IMG/VR virus record: IMGVR_UViG_3300017991_000051 | Span: 62,001-126,000 of that record | From: a virus | Reading direction: 5' to 3' (one strand) | DNA: 64,000 nucleotides | Part shown: piece by piece, positions 8,139 to 17,214 of the stretch | Layout: every line of letters begins with the position of its first letter | Numbering within the stretch: the first letter of the stretch is position 1 | Position numbers and translations under genes: made by a program | The notes under the pieces: model-generated | What the model was told of the DNA's origin: nothing | The model's database searches: none | The model's input: the letters and a program-made list of their open reading frames with translations, nothing else

Positions 8139-10728
8139 CGATCCACTGGTTCCACGCTGTCGGCCGGATATACACGTAGCGCTCCTGCACGCTCTGTAAC
8201 GCACCGGCGTTGTCGAACGCCTCCAAGAACACATCGTTATCCGGCAGCTCGTACCCCAAGCTTGTCAGCGTCTTCAGCAGGGTCTGCAGGCGCAGCCCCA
8301 CCGGCTCACCCTTCTTCTTCGCAAAGCGTATAATGGACCATCGTGACTTAGGAAACTGTCCGCGATGCTTCCCGATCAAGCGCATGAGGGTAAGAATCAG
8401 GCGGTACGACGCCGAGTAGTTGCTGTCGTCATCACCATAGGTAAGAAGCCCGTCAGCCTCCACCAGCACGCTGATATCGAATTCCTTATACGTATCAGCC
8501 GCCCACGCGCTAAGGCTGTTGAATACGGCCTTCAACGTGGATTGACGGACCGGCAGGTTATGGTCATGATACTGTAACCACTTCAGATAGTAGCTGATGA
8601 TGGAGTCACCGCCGTCGAAAGCGCTCCCGTTGTAGGTCAGCTTCTCCATCCCAGACATAAACACCCAGTTCTCGTACAAGGATCCGGTGGTCACGACCTG
8701 CTTCGACACGGGGATGATGACGTTCGCCTGCGTACCCGTCTTCAGCCACGAACGAATCGTCTTCACGTATGCGGGAGCCGCATCCACCACCACCGGTACC
8801 GGATGCTCCGCGGCCGCCGCCTCCGCGGCTTTAACGTCCCCCGTGCGCGTCAGCCGGAACGTTCTGAGGTTGAACTTCTCCACAAACCAACGTATGACGG
8901 GATGCCTATGCGCCGTCGGCGTCGCTACGCCCATGCTGATCATGGGCCAGTTCTTCAACGAGCTGAGAAGGTTGTGCGCGATGACGGCCAACACCGCCCA
9001 ATGAGCTGCCGTCACCCCGTCGTTAGACATGATACACTTCTTCGGCGCAAGCTTCTCGGCGTATGTCAGTCCCGAGCAGGGCAGATCCAGCGGCGCTGAA
9101 AACGCCTGCAGCTGCTCTACACTGCCCTCCCGCACGCGGAAGTTGGGGAACGACCACCACTCCTGCTTAGCGTTCCAGCCGATCGTTTCGTCGACGATGG
9201 TGATCGCCGGCTGGTAGATCAGCTTCCCGATGTCGTACAGCTTGTGCTGCCACGAGCGATGTATGTAGGATGTCCCAGCGCCGGCGTCCAATACCGTGTT
9301 CTCGACCCACTCGGCCGGCTTCTTCGTTATAGTCCGTACGTCCTCGTCGAACGGTACCTCCTTATCCCCCATCATGATCTTCCCCTGACAGCGTGTGGTA
9401 CCCGCCTTCGTATAGCGCAGGAGACGCTGGGGGATGATCTTCACCGACGAGATACGAAAGGCGTCCGACGTACCCTTGGACAGGTACAGCCCGTCATCCT
9501 TCTCCTCGATCGTCTTCCCCTCGAAATTGATGGTGCGTATAACTTGGCTGGCCGGCATCAGGTCGTGGAAGATCGTACGCTCGCGACTGTCGCAAAGTGC
9601 CAATAGCTGGTCCCTATACGCTTGGTTCAGGTCACTGGTGAGGAGCAGGCCCCGCGCCTCCGGATTGGTCTTGATGTAGTCCTTGAACACCTCAACGGCC
9701 GGCTTCGCGCTCTGTTCCATCATCGCCAGGAACTTCGCGGGTCCCGTACGCGCCAGCTTGGCCGTGATCTTCTTCGGGTCCTCTTCCGGATGCCACGTGG
9801 GTGCCGTCGCGATCATGGCATTCGACCGGCCTAACCGGAAGATATTCTGGAACATCTCCACACTCGGACGCCAGTCCCAGAAGATGATACGTGAGGCGTC
9901 GAGCACATTCCACGCGTAATCGGTGTTCGCACCCCACGCCACGACCGGAGGCGCGTCCGAACTACCGCGTACCACTCGGTAGTTGATGTGGATCTGGAGG
10001 GCCAGCAACGCGTCTCCCAACGCGTATACGGTGGGTGTCCCCGGCCGTATTCGGTCGAGAAACGCCAGCCCGTCGTCGTGATACTCGGTATCGCCACCGG
10101 GCCGGATGTTCAGTTCCTTGTAGTACTGCTTGCCGTGATTGGCCAGAAAATGATAGCCGCGGGCTCTCCCCGGCATGTCCTGAAACGGCACGACCAGCGC
10201 GTACCCTTTCATGCTCGTGATCGAGGACGTGGGCAGCAGCGCAACGTCTTCCTTATGCGCGCCCCCCAGCAGGCCCTCCGTCTTGACGGGGTGCCCAGTA
10301 TACGCCCCCCACGCCATCAACAGGTTTCTGACCGGCGCCTCAAGACCGTCAACACGGCCCTGTGCCGCCTCCCAGAAGCGTTTGTAGGCCTCACGTTCCG
10401 GCCACAACACGTTCACGTAGTAGTCGATAGTGGTCCGATCGGCCTGCAAAAACAGGTTCTGATCGCGCATTTCCTCTATGGCGGCCTCCACCGTCGGGAG
10501 CTGCTTGACCGTCTTGTACAGCTCGACTGGGGCGCCTACGACGCGGCAGTTCATGCAGTGATGCCAGCGCTTCTCGACCGGATCCGAACAAATGTGAAAT
10601 TCTTGCTGGTCACACGCCGGACACTTTGCTATATTTGGTGTTGAAGATGTCTTGACTTTTACGTCGATTGCGCGTAGAAAAGTATCATCGTTCACAAAGG
10701 TGTTAATTGACTTAGGAGGAACAGCCAT
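8077..10728 (-). CDS. Primase/helicase-like replication protein
   Basis: An 883-residue protein. An N-terminal zinc finger (CPAC at about 36-39, then HCMNC) is followed by a TOPRIM-like segment around YALGDALLALQI where the usual Glu is missing, as in phage primase-helicases with degenerate cores. The second half has a stretch beginning WPMISMGVATPTAHR in the position of a P-loop but lacking the GKT/S signature, followed by PVPVVVDAAP, which looks like a Walker B-type strand. The C terminus is helical and basic. It is probably a primase or primase-derived replication protein. The ATG overlaps a divergent ATG (both inside CCATGG), and its GAGGT site lies inside the neighbouring gene. The ATPase part may be inactive. 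Confidence 0.62.
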   Translation of the reverse strand: MAVPPKSINTFVNDDTFLRAIDVKVKTSSTPNIAKCPACDQQEFHICSDPVEKRWHHCMNCRVVGAPVELYKTVKQLPTVEAAIEEMRDQNLFLQADRTTIDYYVNVLWPEREAYKRFWEAAQGRVDGLEAPVRNLLMAWGAYTGHPVKTEGLLGGAHKEDVALLPTSSITSMKGYALVVPFQDMPGRARGYHFLANHGKQYYKELNIRPGGDTEYHDDGLAFLDRIRPGTPTVYALGDALLALQIHINYRVVRGSSDAPPVVAWGANTDYAWNVLDASRIIFWDWRPSVEMFQNIFRLGRSNAMIATAPTWHPEEDPKKITAKLARTGPAKFLAMMEQSAKPAVEVFKDYIKTNPEARGLLLTSDLNQAYRDQLLALCDSRERTIFHDLMPASQVIRTINFEGKTIEEKDDGLYLSKGTSDAFRISSVKIIPQRLLRYTKAGTTRCQGKIMMGDKEVPFDEDVRTITKKPAEWVENTVLDAGAGTSYIHRSWQHKLYDIGKLIYQPAITIVDETIGWNAKQEWWSFPNFRVREGSVEQLQAFSAPLDLPCSGLTYAEKLAPKKCIMSNDGVTAAHWAVLAVIAHNLLSSLKNWPMISMGVATPTAHRHPVIRWFVEKFNLRTFRLTRTGDVKAAEAAAAEHPVPVVVDAAPAYVKTIRSWLKTGTQANVIIPVSKQVVTTGSLYENWVFMSGMEKLTYNGSAFDGGDSIISYYLKWLQYHDHNLPVRQSTLKAVFNSLSAWAADTYKEFDISVLVEADGLLTYGDDDSNYSASYRLILTLMRLIGKHRGQFPKSRWSIIRFAKKKGEPVGLRLQTLLKTLTSLGYELPDNDVFLEAFDNAGALQSVQERYVYIRPTAWNQWIVKAFPSHQDLPDSAQLLAPQ
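10652..10680 (+). promoter_or_regulatory. Possible promoter, TTGACT-17-TAGAAA
   Basis: A TTGACT hexamer and a TAGAAA hexamer 17 bases apart on the plus strand, about 47 bases before the 416-aa gene. It would be embedded in the coding part of the divergent primase-like gene. The -10 half is weak. Confidence 0.35.
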
Positions 10729-11977
10729 GGATTACCTCGCTGATACCAGTCTACAGAAACTGCATATTCTTCGCAAGCAATTTCTGGATGGTGACTTACC
10801 AGCTTTCATTAAGAATGCGAATATAGCAGAGGAGAAGCCGGATGTCAACGCTCCTCTCGGCATTTTTGGTGATCCCGTCAAGCGGGAGTTTCCGTGTCAT
10901 ACGAAGGTCGCGACATGGCTTTCCTGTCTCTACTTCTGGGGCAGCAAACACAATGACGAACAGTGGGAGAGTTCCTACCCGCAGGAGAAGGCCGCCAATC
11001 GTCTCGAGAAGGCAGCCAAGTTCTGGGGCGTACTTCCCGCCGTCAAGCAGTTCATCGACGTGATGGAGAAGAAGAGTGAGGCACCGAACCGGCGTCTCAC
11101 GGATGACGACTACGCACTGGTAGTCAACTACGGGTCCGAACGGGTCCGACGCTTCCCCATCGTCAACGCCGCAACGGTGAAGAAGGCAGCCGCCAACCTC
11201 CGGCGCTACCGGGTCAGCTACCCATATGCATGGCGGAAGAAGGCCGCACGGAACATCCTCGAGAAGGCAATGGCGTTCGACGCAAGTGTCGGTGCCGATG
11301 ACCTCGACTATCTCCTGAAAGCCTCCGGCGCCTACATGGCGGAGCCACAGGATATCGCACTCCGCTTACGTATACGGGCCCACGTATTCCCCGATGAGAT
11401 CCGTGACAGGATGCGCAAGGCAGCGGATGCGGTAGAGGATGGGCAGTCACCGAAGATCGATGTACTGTGCAACCTCCTCGACGCCGCCGACCGGCAGTGC
11501 AAGAAGTACGCGCTGTACAACGACGGTATGCCGATGCCGGAAGAAGTATGCTACGCCGGCATGGCCGAGAAGGCCGCAGCCGCCGAGGTTCCCGTTGTCC
11601 AACTGACCACGGGCACGACCTTCACCCTCGACGCGATCAAGGACGCAGGCCTCGAGCCCTTTACGGCTCTGAAATCCGACTACGTGACTGAGCTGGCAGC
11701 CAACGATAAGGGCGATCTCGATATGGATAAGGTCGCCGCCATTCTTCCCACAATTCCGCGGGACGATGCGACGCTGTTGGAAAAAGCTTTCAAGGCCGTG
11801 GGCGTGACGCCGGCGGAGAAGGAAGCTGCACGTGATACCCAAAGGGATTTCTCCATGCGGGGTATCATCGAAGTGTTCGGCCAGCCCGACAACGACTTCA
11901 GCGGTGTCTTCAAGCTTCGCCATGGTGAGGACGTGCACGAGGATCTCCGTAAGAAACAAGAAGCCATGAACAGCTAA
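10727..11977 (+). CDS. Hypothetical protein, 416 aa
   Basis: The ATG at 10727 is used because AGGAGGA lies just before it; an in-frame start at 10652 would read through the divergent gene's 5' end and has no such site. The product is mostly helical, rich in Ala, Lys, Asp and Arg, without membrane segments or recognisable motifs. A high-helix, charged composition is common in phage DNA-binding or scaffold proteins, but no function is assigned. It and the following gene form a two-gene plus-strand unit. Confidence 0.75.
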   Translation: MDYLADTSLQKLHILRKQFLDGDLPAFIKNANIAEEKPDVNAPLGIFGDPVKREFPCHTKVATWLSCLYFWGSKHNDEQWESSYPQEKAANRLEKAAKFWGVLPAVKQFIDVMEKKSEAPNRRLTDDDYALVVNYGSERVRRFPIVNAATVKKAAANLRRYRVSYPYAWRKKAARNILEKAMAFDASVGADDLDYLLKASGAYMAEPQDIALRLRIRAHVFPDEIRDRMRKAADAVEDGQSPKIDVLCNLLDAADRQCKKYALYNDGMPMPEEVCYAGMAEKAAAAEVPVVQLTTGTTFTLDAIKDAGLEPFTALKSDYVTELAANDKGDLDMDKVAAILPTIPRDDATLLEKAFKAVGVTPAEKEAARDTQRDFSMRGIIEVFGQPDNDFSGVFKLRHGEDVHEDLRKKQEAMNS

Positions 11978-12008
11978 TCCGCGTGCCGGGGAGGAGGCAA
12001 GTTCCACC

Positions 12009-12734
12009 ATGCCATTCGCTAGTGACCTCAAGCGAAAGGAAGTCGCAGGCTGGTGGTCCAATCCCAACACATTCGGAACCGCGCTACTTGCGCTCGCCAT
12101 CGACGAGTTTGGTACCGAATGCTTCGGATGGGAACCTGAGACCATCAGGATGGAGGTACAGGATACCTACCATATCACCCTCCCGCAGGCTAATATGGAC
12201 AAGCTCATGGCGATGATCACCGCCCTGAGTACCAACCTCTTCTACGTCTCCGTCGAGTCCTTCACGCATATTGCCAACGCGCTAAATGATTCGGAAGCCG
12301 ACTTCTATACGTGGGATCCCGTCGACGCCGACGAGGCGGCATGGGCCATCACGGAGGTGGCGCTGTCCGACGCACCGCGGCCGCGGGAGTCCTTCGAAGA
12401 TCGCTTCTCCCACGATGTACGCCGTTACGTAGGCGTCATAGTCACCGATGAGGGTATCGTATCGCCGCCCGACGTACTCGGTATCGCGGAGATGGATCCC
12501 TCGGTGCAGAAGGCAGCGGACGTCACGTTCGCCGACGATCCGTCGATGTTCGCCGGCTTCTACCGGCTCAGCCAGGAGAAGGCGAACGACGTCACCCAGT
12601 ATGTGAGAAAGAGAACCGCTGCGCTGCTTAACCAGCTACAACGGCTCCCCCTCCAAAATCGCGATGAGAAGACGTGGAGTAAGTTCCTCGATCGGGCCCA
12701 GCACAGTAAAGCACTCTCCGGCATTGCCGGCTAA
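12009..12734 (+). CDS. Hypothetical protein, 241 aa
   Basis: Preceded by a strong GGAGGAGG. It is an acidic soluble protein with mixed secondary structure and no recognisable motif. It ends 33 bases before the convergent end of a minus-strand gene. Probably co-transcribed with the 416-aa gene upstream. Confidence 0.75.
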   Translation: MPFASDLKRKEVAGWWSNPNTFGTALLALAIDEFGTECFGWEPETIRMEVQDTYHITLPQANMDKLMAMITALSTNLFYVSVESFTHIANALNDSEADFYTWDPVDADEAAWAITEVALSDAPRPRESFEDRFSHDVRRYVGVIVTDEGIVSPPDVLGIAEMDPSVQKAADVTFADDPSMFAGFYRLSQEKANDVTQYVRKRTAALLNQLQRLPLQNRDEKTWSKFLDRAQHSKALSGIAG

Positions 12735-12767
12735 TCGCGCCTCTGCCTCTCATACTCCGGCTGTTGC

Positions 12768-13043
12768 TCATCGTTTCTTCCGTTTCTTATGCTTGGCCTT
12801 GTAACGACTTTCCCGGCTTTTCAACCGTTCGATCTCGTTACACGCTTCCGTCGTCGTCATGTACTTATGGTCGGGCACCCACGTCTTCTCGGACGCGATC
12901 CATACTCGGAACTCCATCCGGATCCGGCCGCTGCCGGGCGCATCCTCCATCCTCGAGTTGGCGAACCGCTTGCTCCACGCACCCGCAGGCATCGCGATCG
13001 CCAGCTCGTTGTACTCCTTCACCACGTCCGCTGAACGTCTCAT
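12768..13043 (-). CDS. Hypothetical protein, 91 aa, basic C terminus
   Basis: A charged soluble protein ending in a strongly basic Lys/Arg tail, which could bind nucleic acid. The start is coupled to the upstream gene by a 4-base ATGA overlap. Not recognised. Confidence 0.6.
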   Translation of the reverse strand: MRRSADVVKEYNELAIAMPAGAWSKRFANSRMEDAPGSGRIRMEFRVWIASEKTWVPDHKYMTTTEACNEIERLKSRESRYKAKHKKRKKR

Positions 13044-13255
13044 ACTATCCCCTTTATCAGCCGCTTACGTCCCCGGCTCGTAGCCTTGGGAAGCAGCCCC
13101 TTCTTCCGTGCCTTCGCAATCTGGTATGCGAGCGAGGCCGACGATATGCCGAGATCGCGCGCTAAGTCACGCTGGATGGCAATACCCTGCTCGGTGGAAT
13201 CAACCACACGCCGCAGCGTTGCCAACGACAGCGTCTTCGTCTGTTTCGACGTCAT
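13040..13255 (-). CDS. Small helix-turn-helix DNA-binding protein
   Basis: A 71-residue basic protein with a clear helix-turn-helix pattern at about residues 26-48 (RDLARDLGISSASLAYQIAK) and a basic tail. It is probably a small transcription regulator or DNA-binding accessory. It overlaps the upstream gene by 56 bases and the downstream gene by ATGA. Confidence 0.6.
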   Translation of the reverse strand: MTSKQTKTLSLATLRRVVDSTEQGIAIQRDLARDLGISSASLAYQIAKARKKGLLPKATSRGRKRLIKGIV

Positions 13256-13448
13256 CCGGATCCTCCTTCACAAAGTCGATGACCGCATGCTCCACGATGT
13301 CGTAACCACGGTCCACCAGTTTCTGTTCGAGTACGCGCAGGCGACCGAGATCGCTGATTCCAAAACAGTCTGCGTTTACCACCGCGTTGAATAGCTGACG
13401 ATACTCCTTCTGCAGCTCCTCATCCGTCCGATCCTTTATCCCCGACAT
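13200..13448 (-). CDS. Hypothetical protein, 82 aa
   Basis: The ATG at 13448 (MSGIKDRTDE) begins a helical, acidic 82-residue protein; the longer open frame upstream of it is only a shadow. The C terminus is acidic and then Ala/Cys-rich. It overlaps both neighbours (29 and 56 bases). Not recognised. Confidence 0.5.
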   Translation of the reverse strand: MSGIKDRTDEELQKEYRQLFNAVVNADCFGISDLGRLRVLEQKLVDRGYDIVEHAVIDFVKEDPDDVETDEDAVVGNAAACG

Positions 13449-14013
13449 GCTTTCCCTCCTTCCGCGGCCTGCTGATGAGCCGGCCATTTTGAAAATCATC
13501 TGCCGCCTTCTCGAATCCCGACAGTCGCGCGAGCGTCCTGAAATACAGTGCGCCAATCGACAACGATATGGTAAACACTGGCGGCGCTTCTGGAAGGGGC
13601 ACGTACCCTTCAGATGAAATATCCCACAGCTCCGGTACGTTTGCGGACGGCACCGTATCCACCGGCGCCAGGTCGGGCTTCTGCACGCCAACATATCGAT
13701 TGTCGACGATGGACATGAACAGCCACGGTATCTTCGCCGCAAGTCCGTCCACATGCGCTATCAGTGCCGATTCCAGCTCCTGTGCGTAGGCACGTATAGC
13801 TGCCACAAATGGTTCGATGCACGCCGTATAATGCTCCAACGGCATGCCCGTCGCACGAAGGAAGTCGCAGACCACGAGTACGAGTGCGCCGTGTGTGTTG
13901 ATCGTACCACACTGCAGCTCTTCCTTATATCCGACCAACCGCTGAATGAGACGGAGCGTCCGCTCATCCATGTCGATCACTTTCAGCAAATCCTTCAGTT
14001 CTATACGAGCCAT
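13420..14013 (-). CDS. Hypothetical protein, 197 aa
   Basis: A soluble mixed-fold protein with a helical, Asp/Arg-rich N terminus and a more hydrophobic middle. The ATG follows a GAGGGTGAT site. A perfect-looking hairpin and a recurrent intergenic element lie in its 75-base leader. No motif was recognised. Confidence 0.65.
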   Translation of the reverse strand: MARIELKDLLKVIDMDERTLRLIQRLVGYKEELQCGTINTHGALVLVVCDFLRATGMPLEHYTACIEPFVAAIRAYAQELESALIAHVDGLAAKIPWLFMSIVDNRYVGVQKPDLAPVDTVPSANVPELWDISSEGYVPLPEAPPVFTISLSIGALYFRTLARLSGFEKAADDFQNGRLISRPRKEGKHVGDKGSDG

Positions 14014-14030
14014 ATCACCCTCTACACAGG

Positions 14031-14062
14031 GGAAGCCGACAGCCCAAAGACTGCCGGCTTCC
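14031..14062 (-). other. Hairpin in the leader of the 197-aa gene
   Basis: A 12-base-pair stem (GGAAGCCGGCAG with CTGTCGGCTTCC on the minus strand, one G-U pair) with an 8-base loop. It has no U-run behind it on the minus strand, so a plain terminator is unlikely. It could mark the leader RNA or modulate expression. Confidence 0.5.
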
Positions 14063-14088
14063 AGATTTTGTATTGATGCTACAAACTC
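14062..14088 (-). repeat. Recurrent intergenic element (copy 1)
   Basis: Directly after a TAA stop, the minus strand reads TTTGTA, a 7-base gap, then TACAAAATCTGG, forming a small 6-base stem. Closely similar segments follow the stop codons at 27372 and 47811, suggesting a shared regulatory or RNA element. Confidence 0.4.
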
Positions 14089-14349
14089 TTAGATACCTGG
14101 AACGAGTCTGTAGATGATCGCGTACTTGGGCTTGTCGCCCTCCTTCGCGTCCTTCGGCAGGTCCAACGGGAACGGCGCGCGCCACACCTCGATTCCGGCG
14201 TTACCGAAACCGTGGTTGAAACGATCGTTCCATGCCAGCTTCTTCGCATCCAGCGAGTTCAACTCCCCAGGTTCTTCGCCCTCTACGGCGATGAACAGAT
14301 AGCCATCCGTTATCGACGGCTTCAGCGGTCCCTTCTTAATGATCTTCAT
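14089..14349 (-). CDS. Hypothetical protein, 86 aa
   Basis: A small soluble protein with a beta-strand-like hydrophobic pattern (DGYLFIAVEGEEPGE) and basic N terminus. Not recognised. It sits just downstream of the phosphoesterase gene. Confidence 0.6.
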   Translation of the reverse strand: MKIIKKGPLKPSITDGYLFIAVEGEEPGELNSLDAKKLAWNDRFNHGFGNAGIEVWRAPFPLDLPKDAKEGDKPKYAIIYRLVPGI

Positions 14350-14351
14350 CC

Positions 14352-14951
14352 TCAGTTCTCCTTTATCCAGCTTGTATCTTCCAGAAAGCTGCGGTTCGTC
14401 TCCCGCAGCTCAGCAACGGCTGTTCGCAACGTACCAGCGTCACGAAGCATGGGATCCTGCTTACACAGCATCTTGTTCTTCAGTACCGGCCACGGTACGG
14501 GCTGATAGTCCCATACGTCTATGCCGACATCGCAACTACAGGTATCCGGATATTCCGGGAGCCTGCCGTGGCAATGCCCGTAGAAATGCCACGAGCCGTG
14601 GCACTTCGCATTCCACGACCGTAACGGGTAATGGCAGAAGATGACCATCTGACTATCGATCGACGTCTGCCATATGTCGTGTACGGCCGTAAACTGGTCG
14701 AATACCGCACGGCTCATCTTGTCATGATTGCCGCGGACCAGTATCTTCTTCCCCCGGAGCGCCTGCAGGAAGTGGGCATGCCGCTTCCACGCAAAGTCTC
14801 CGACGATGACCACCGTATCCTTCGGGTCCACCCAGTCGTTCCAGTTGCTGATAAGCAATTCGTTCATACTCTCAAGGTCGATGAACGGACGATCGGCATG
14901 CCGAATGATGTTCTTGTGGTCGAGATGTAGATCCGCGGTCACCCAATACAT
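14352..14951 (-). CDS. Calcineurin-like metallophosphoesterase, 199 aa
   Basis: The metal-binding motifs are complete: TADLHLDH near the N terminus, VGDF, GNHD, CHYP and YGHCHG. This order marks a small single-domain metallophosphoesterase. Its substrate (nucleotide, nucleic acid or protein) cannot be told from sequence. The length is short, so it lacks the extra domains of SbcD. Confidence 0.8.
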   Translation of the reverse strand: MYWVTADLHLDHKNIIRHADRPFIDLESMNELLISNWNDWVDPKDTVVIVGDFAWKRHAHFLQALRGKKILVRGNHDKMSRAVFDQFTAVHDIWQTSIDSQMVIFCHYPLRSWNAKCHGSWHFYGHCHGRLPEYPDTCSCDVGIDVWDYQPVPWPVLKNKMLCKQDPMLRDAGTLRTAVAELRETNRSFLEDTSWIKEN

Positions 14952-15635
14952 TTATGCAGCCCCCTCCGACGCGTACAGGCGCTCGCAGAAGTCGCTGTCG
15001 CGCTCTTGAAGATAGTCCCATCCGGGCTCTTCCCCGTCAACAGCAATCTCGTCCACGAGGTAGTGCGCGTACGTCCACGGGTTCTCCTGCCGCTCCGACG
15101 ACACAGGGTTACTAACCTTCTTGTTCTCCCGTTTCAGGATCACACGTGCCTCTTCACTGGCCGTACAGTGTGCCCAGATCTCGATCACGTTCTTCTCCGG
15201 ATCGAGAATGTAGATCCACTCCATGAAGAGAGGGTCCGTAAAGGGATCGAAATGGTCAGCAGCGGAATCGCCATGTTGGTGCCACTTCGCCTCCGGATCC
15301 GGATGGCCCGTCTTCTTGATGTTCTCCTCGACCTCCTTCTCCTCAGCCGTTTTGGCAGCCGGCTTATTGGTGTCCGGCAGGTCGAATCCGCAAATAAGTC
15401 CGCTGATGCTGTGCGGCTGTCCCTCCTTCTTCCCGCAGTACGCGCAGATACCGCCGGACTCAAACTCCCGCCAGTCCCCGACCGACTTCAGGCCGTCAAG
15501 GACCTTGGCTATACCATCCTTCTGTACCGCGTCCCACACGGACTTTCCGAGTACTGTCGGATACGAATCCCAATGATTGTATACTCCAACGACGTTATCG
15601 CCGTCACGCCACGCAACGGATCCTCGCGTTCCCAT
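14952..15635 (-). CDS. Hypothetical protein, 227 aa, with a CxxC pair
   Basis: A soluble protein with ICAYCGKK about a third in and a second Cys later, possibly a small zinc site. The C-terminal half carries Trp/Asp/His-rich motifs. It resembles unknown phage proteins in general style. It overlaps the next upstream gene by 32 bases. Confidence 0.65.
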   Translation of the reverse strand: MGTRGSVAWRDGDNVVGVYNHWDSYPTVLGKSVWDAVQKDGIAKVLDGLKSVGDWREFESGGICAYCGKKEGQPHSISGLICGFDLPDTNKPAAKTAEEKEVEENIKKTGHPDPEAKWHQHGDSAADHFDPFTDPLFMEWIYILDPEKNVIEIWAHCTASEEARVILKRENKKVSNPVSSERQENPWTYAHYLVDEIAVDGEEPGWDYLQERDSDFCERLYASEGAA

Positions 15636-15852
15636 GACCTTCCTCCTTCACTTCCACAACTCTGTAATCGTCCTCTGAATACTCCGACTCCATGTAACCG
15701 TCCGCGACGGCAGCTTTCACGTCGTCCAGCAGCACCCGCACCTCGTGCTCGGCGTCTGCCTCGGTATCGAATAGTACGGGTAGGCCGTCCCCACCCGTCC
15801 ATACGTTGACCCACCCGTCAATCAGTGTATGCGTCTGTACCTCCCACGCCAT
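15604..15852 (-). CDS. Hypothetical protein, 82 aa
   Basis: A small acidic soluble protein. Trp and Val near the N terminus and Asp/Glu-rich helix in the middle suggest a compact alpha/beta fold. It starts one base inside the stop of the preceding gene. Not recognised. Confidence 0.55.
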   Translation of the reverse strand: MAWEVQTHTLIDGWVNVWTGGDGLPVLFDTEADAEHEVRVLLDDVKAAVADGYMESEYSEDDYRVVEVKEEGHGNARIRCVA

Positions 15853-16352
15853 TATTTCTTCTCCACCGGCGGCTTAGTAGTCGCCTGCTTCTTTGGCTTC
15901 GGGGGTGGTTCCTCAACTGTCGGCAGCTCGGGATGGCCACGACGCTCAGGGGCTAGGTCGATGATTTCGAACGCCAGTATATCGGCTACGATCGCGTTCC
16001 ACGTCGACTCCTTATAGGGCCCATCCATCAGGTCCCTACCGCCCGTGAAGTCCTCACCAGGCAGCGGCATCCGGCCGGATACCGCAGCACCGAGGTAACC
16101 GTGATCCCCATTATCCAGCTCAATCTCGTCCGGCTTGAGCGGCGGTCTCGCCACAATAGCGTACACGTGCGTAGACGTATACAGGTGTACCCGCAGGTAC
16201 TCTCCCCGCTCGTCGCCGGGATATGTGCTGAACAGCAGCGCCGCCTTCATGCCGCCGAACCGTGTTATGGGTCGAAGCCACTCCTTAAGCAGGCTGTACC
16301 GCGTGTTCAGCTTCTCCTCGATCTCCGATGTCAATCGCGTCACATTTTGCAT
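15852..16352 (-). CDS. Hypothetical protein, 166 aa, Pro/Lys-rich tail
   Basis: A mixed-fold protein whose last 30 residues are Pro/Lys/Thr-rich and probably disordered. The ATG follows an AAGGAG site. It overlaps the upstream gene by 68 bases. No function recognised. Confidence 0.6.
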   Translation of the reverse strand: MQNVTRLTSEIEEKLNTRYSLLKEWLRPITRFGGMKAALLFSTYPGDERGEYLRVHLYTSTHVYAIVARPPLKPDEIELDNGDHGYLGAAVSGRMPLPGEDFTGGRDLMDGPYKESTWNAIVADILAFEIIDLAPERRGHPELPTVEEPPPKPKKQATTKPPVEKK

Positions 16353-16962
16353 CCTTCGTCTCCTTGTTGTTGATTTGTTCGAACGCCGCCTTCAGCCCCT
16401 CGAGGTGACTGACGCAGCGGAAGTTGATGATCTTACCTACGTCTCCACATTCGTAATAGCAGTCACCGAAAAACTCGTAACCGTTATCATGGAGCCACAT
16501 ATGCCACTCGAACTGTGACGACAGCGCACTCTCGCCGAGTGCTAGGGCAAACTTATCCCAGCCGCTGGTACCCTCCGTTGCATCCTCCGCCTCGTCCCCG
16601 CACTCCCGCAGGTAGTCGCGCACGTAGTCGGCGGCCACGCGAGAATCCCACTCCGTGAACTCACGGCCGGTTTCCGACGCCTCGCACTTCCCCGCGAAGT
16701 AATCGAGGCTGCATTCCGTCGCTATCCACTCCAGTGTGATGGCCGTTCCGCCCCAGCGGTAGACAGCAGCACCCAAATCACCACTAACGAAAAGTGTATT
16801 GCGATACAGGATGTAATCGACCCTGTATATAGTCGTGCCCGGATGGGCCCACACTAACCGCTCCACGCCACCGATCTTCGCGCAGTGAATTGCCTCGTGG
16901 TTCCGGTACTCATTCCGGATCAGTTTCTTGAAGTGCTCATACTTCTCCTGCGTCACCGTCAT
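16285..16962 (-). CDS. Hypothetical protein, 225 aa
   Basis: A soluble, acidic protein with many aromatic residues (Trp, Tyr, Phe), several Cys and a charged tail. The start is coupled to the membrane protein upstream by a 4-base ATGA overlap. Not recognised. Confidence 0.6.
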   Translation of the reverse strand: MTVTQEKYEHFKKLIRNEYRNHEAIHCAKIGGVERLVWAHPGTTIYRVDYILYRNTLFVSGDLGAAVYRWGGTAITLEWIATECSLDYFAGKCEASETGREFTEWDSRVAADYVRDYLRECGDEAEDATEGTSGWDKFALALGESALSSQFEWHMWLHDNGYEFFGDCYYECGDVGKIINFRCVSHLEGLKAAFEQINNKETKDAKCDAIDIGDRGEAEHAVQPA

Positions 16963-17210
16963 CTACTCTTCCTCCATGGCTGTATCCAATAGTTCCAGAC
17001 TCCCTGACTCCACGAGTACAGGTACCATACGCTGAGCAGGAGCATGCCCCACTGCTTGTGCTTCCCGAACGTGTAGAACCAGACGGGCTGACTGAACAGG
17101 CCGAGGATGTAACCCCAGCGGCTCCAGCGCTCCTTCCGGCTCACGAACCAGATGGCCGCGCACCCGAAGGTGACGACACCGACTTGACAAATAATATCAT
17201 CGATAGCCAT
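16959..17210 (-). CDS. Small Trp-rich membrane protein, 83 aa
   Basis: Hydrophobic stretches near residues 6-22, 33-46 and 54-70 suggest two or three membrane helices with aromatic-rich borders (Trp/Tyr), and a basic C terminus. Topology and function are uncertain. A weak GAG site precedes it. Confidence 0.55.
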   Translation of the reverse strand: MAIDDIICQVGVVTFGCAAIWFVSRKERWSRWGYILGLFSQPVWFYTFGKHKQWGMLLLSVWYLYSWSQGVWNYWIQPWRKSR

Positions 17211-17214
17211 AATC

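Noticed and set aside
13449-13754. Long N-terminal extension of the 82-aa gene
   Set aside because: It overlaps the coding frame of the 197-aa gene and shows shadow-type composition (Arg/Cys-rich); the ATG at 13448 is preferred.
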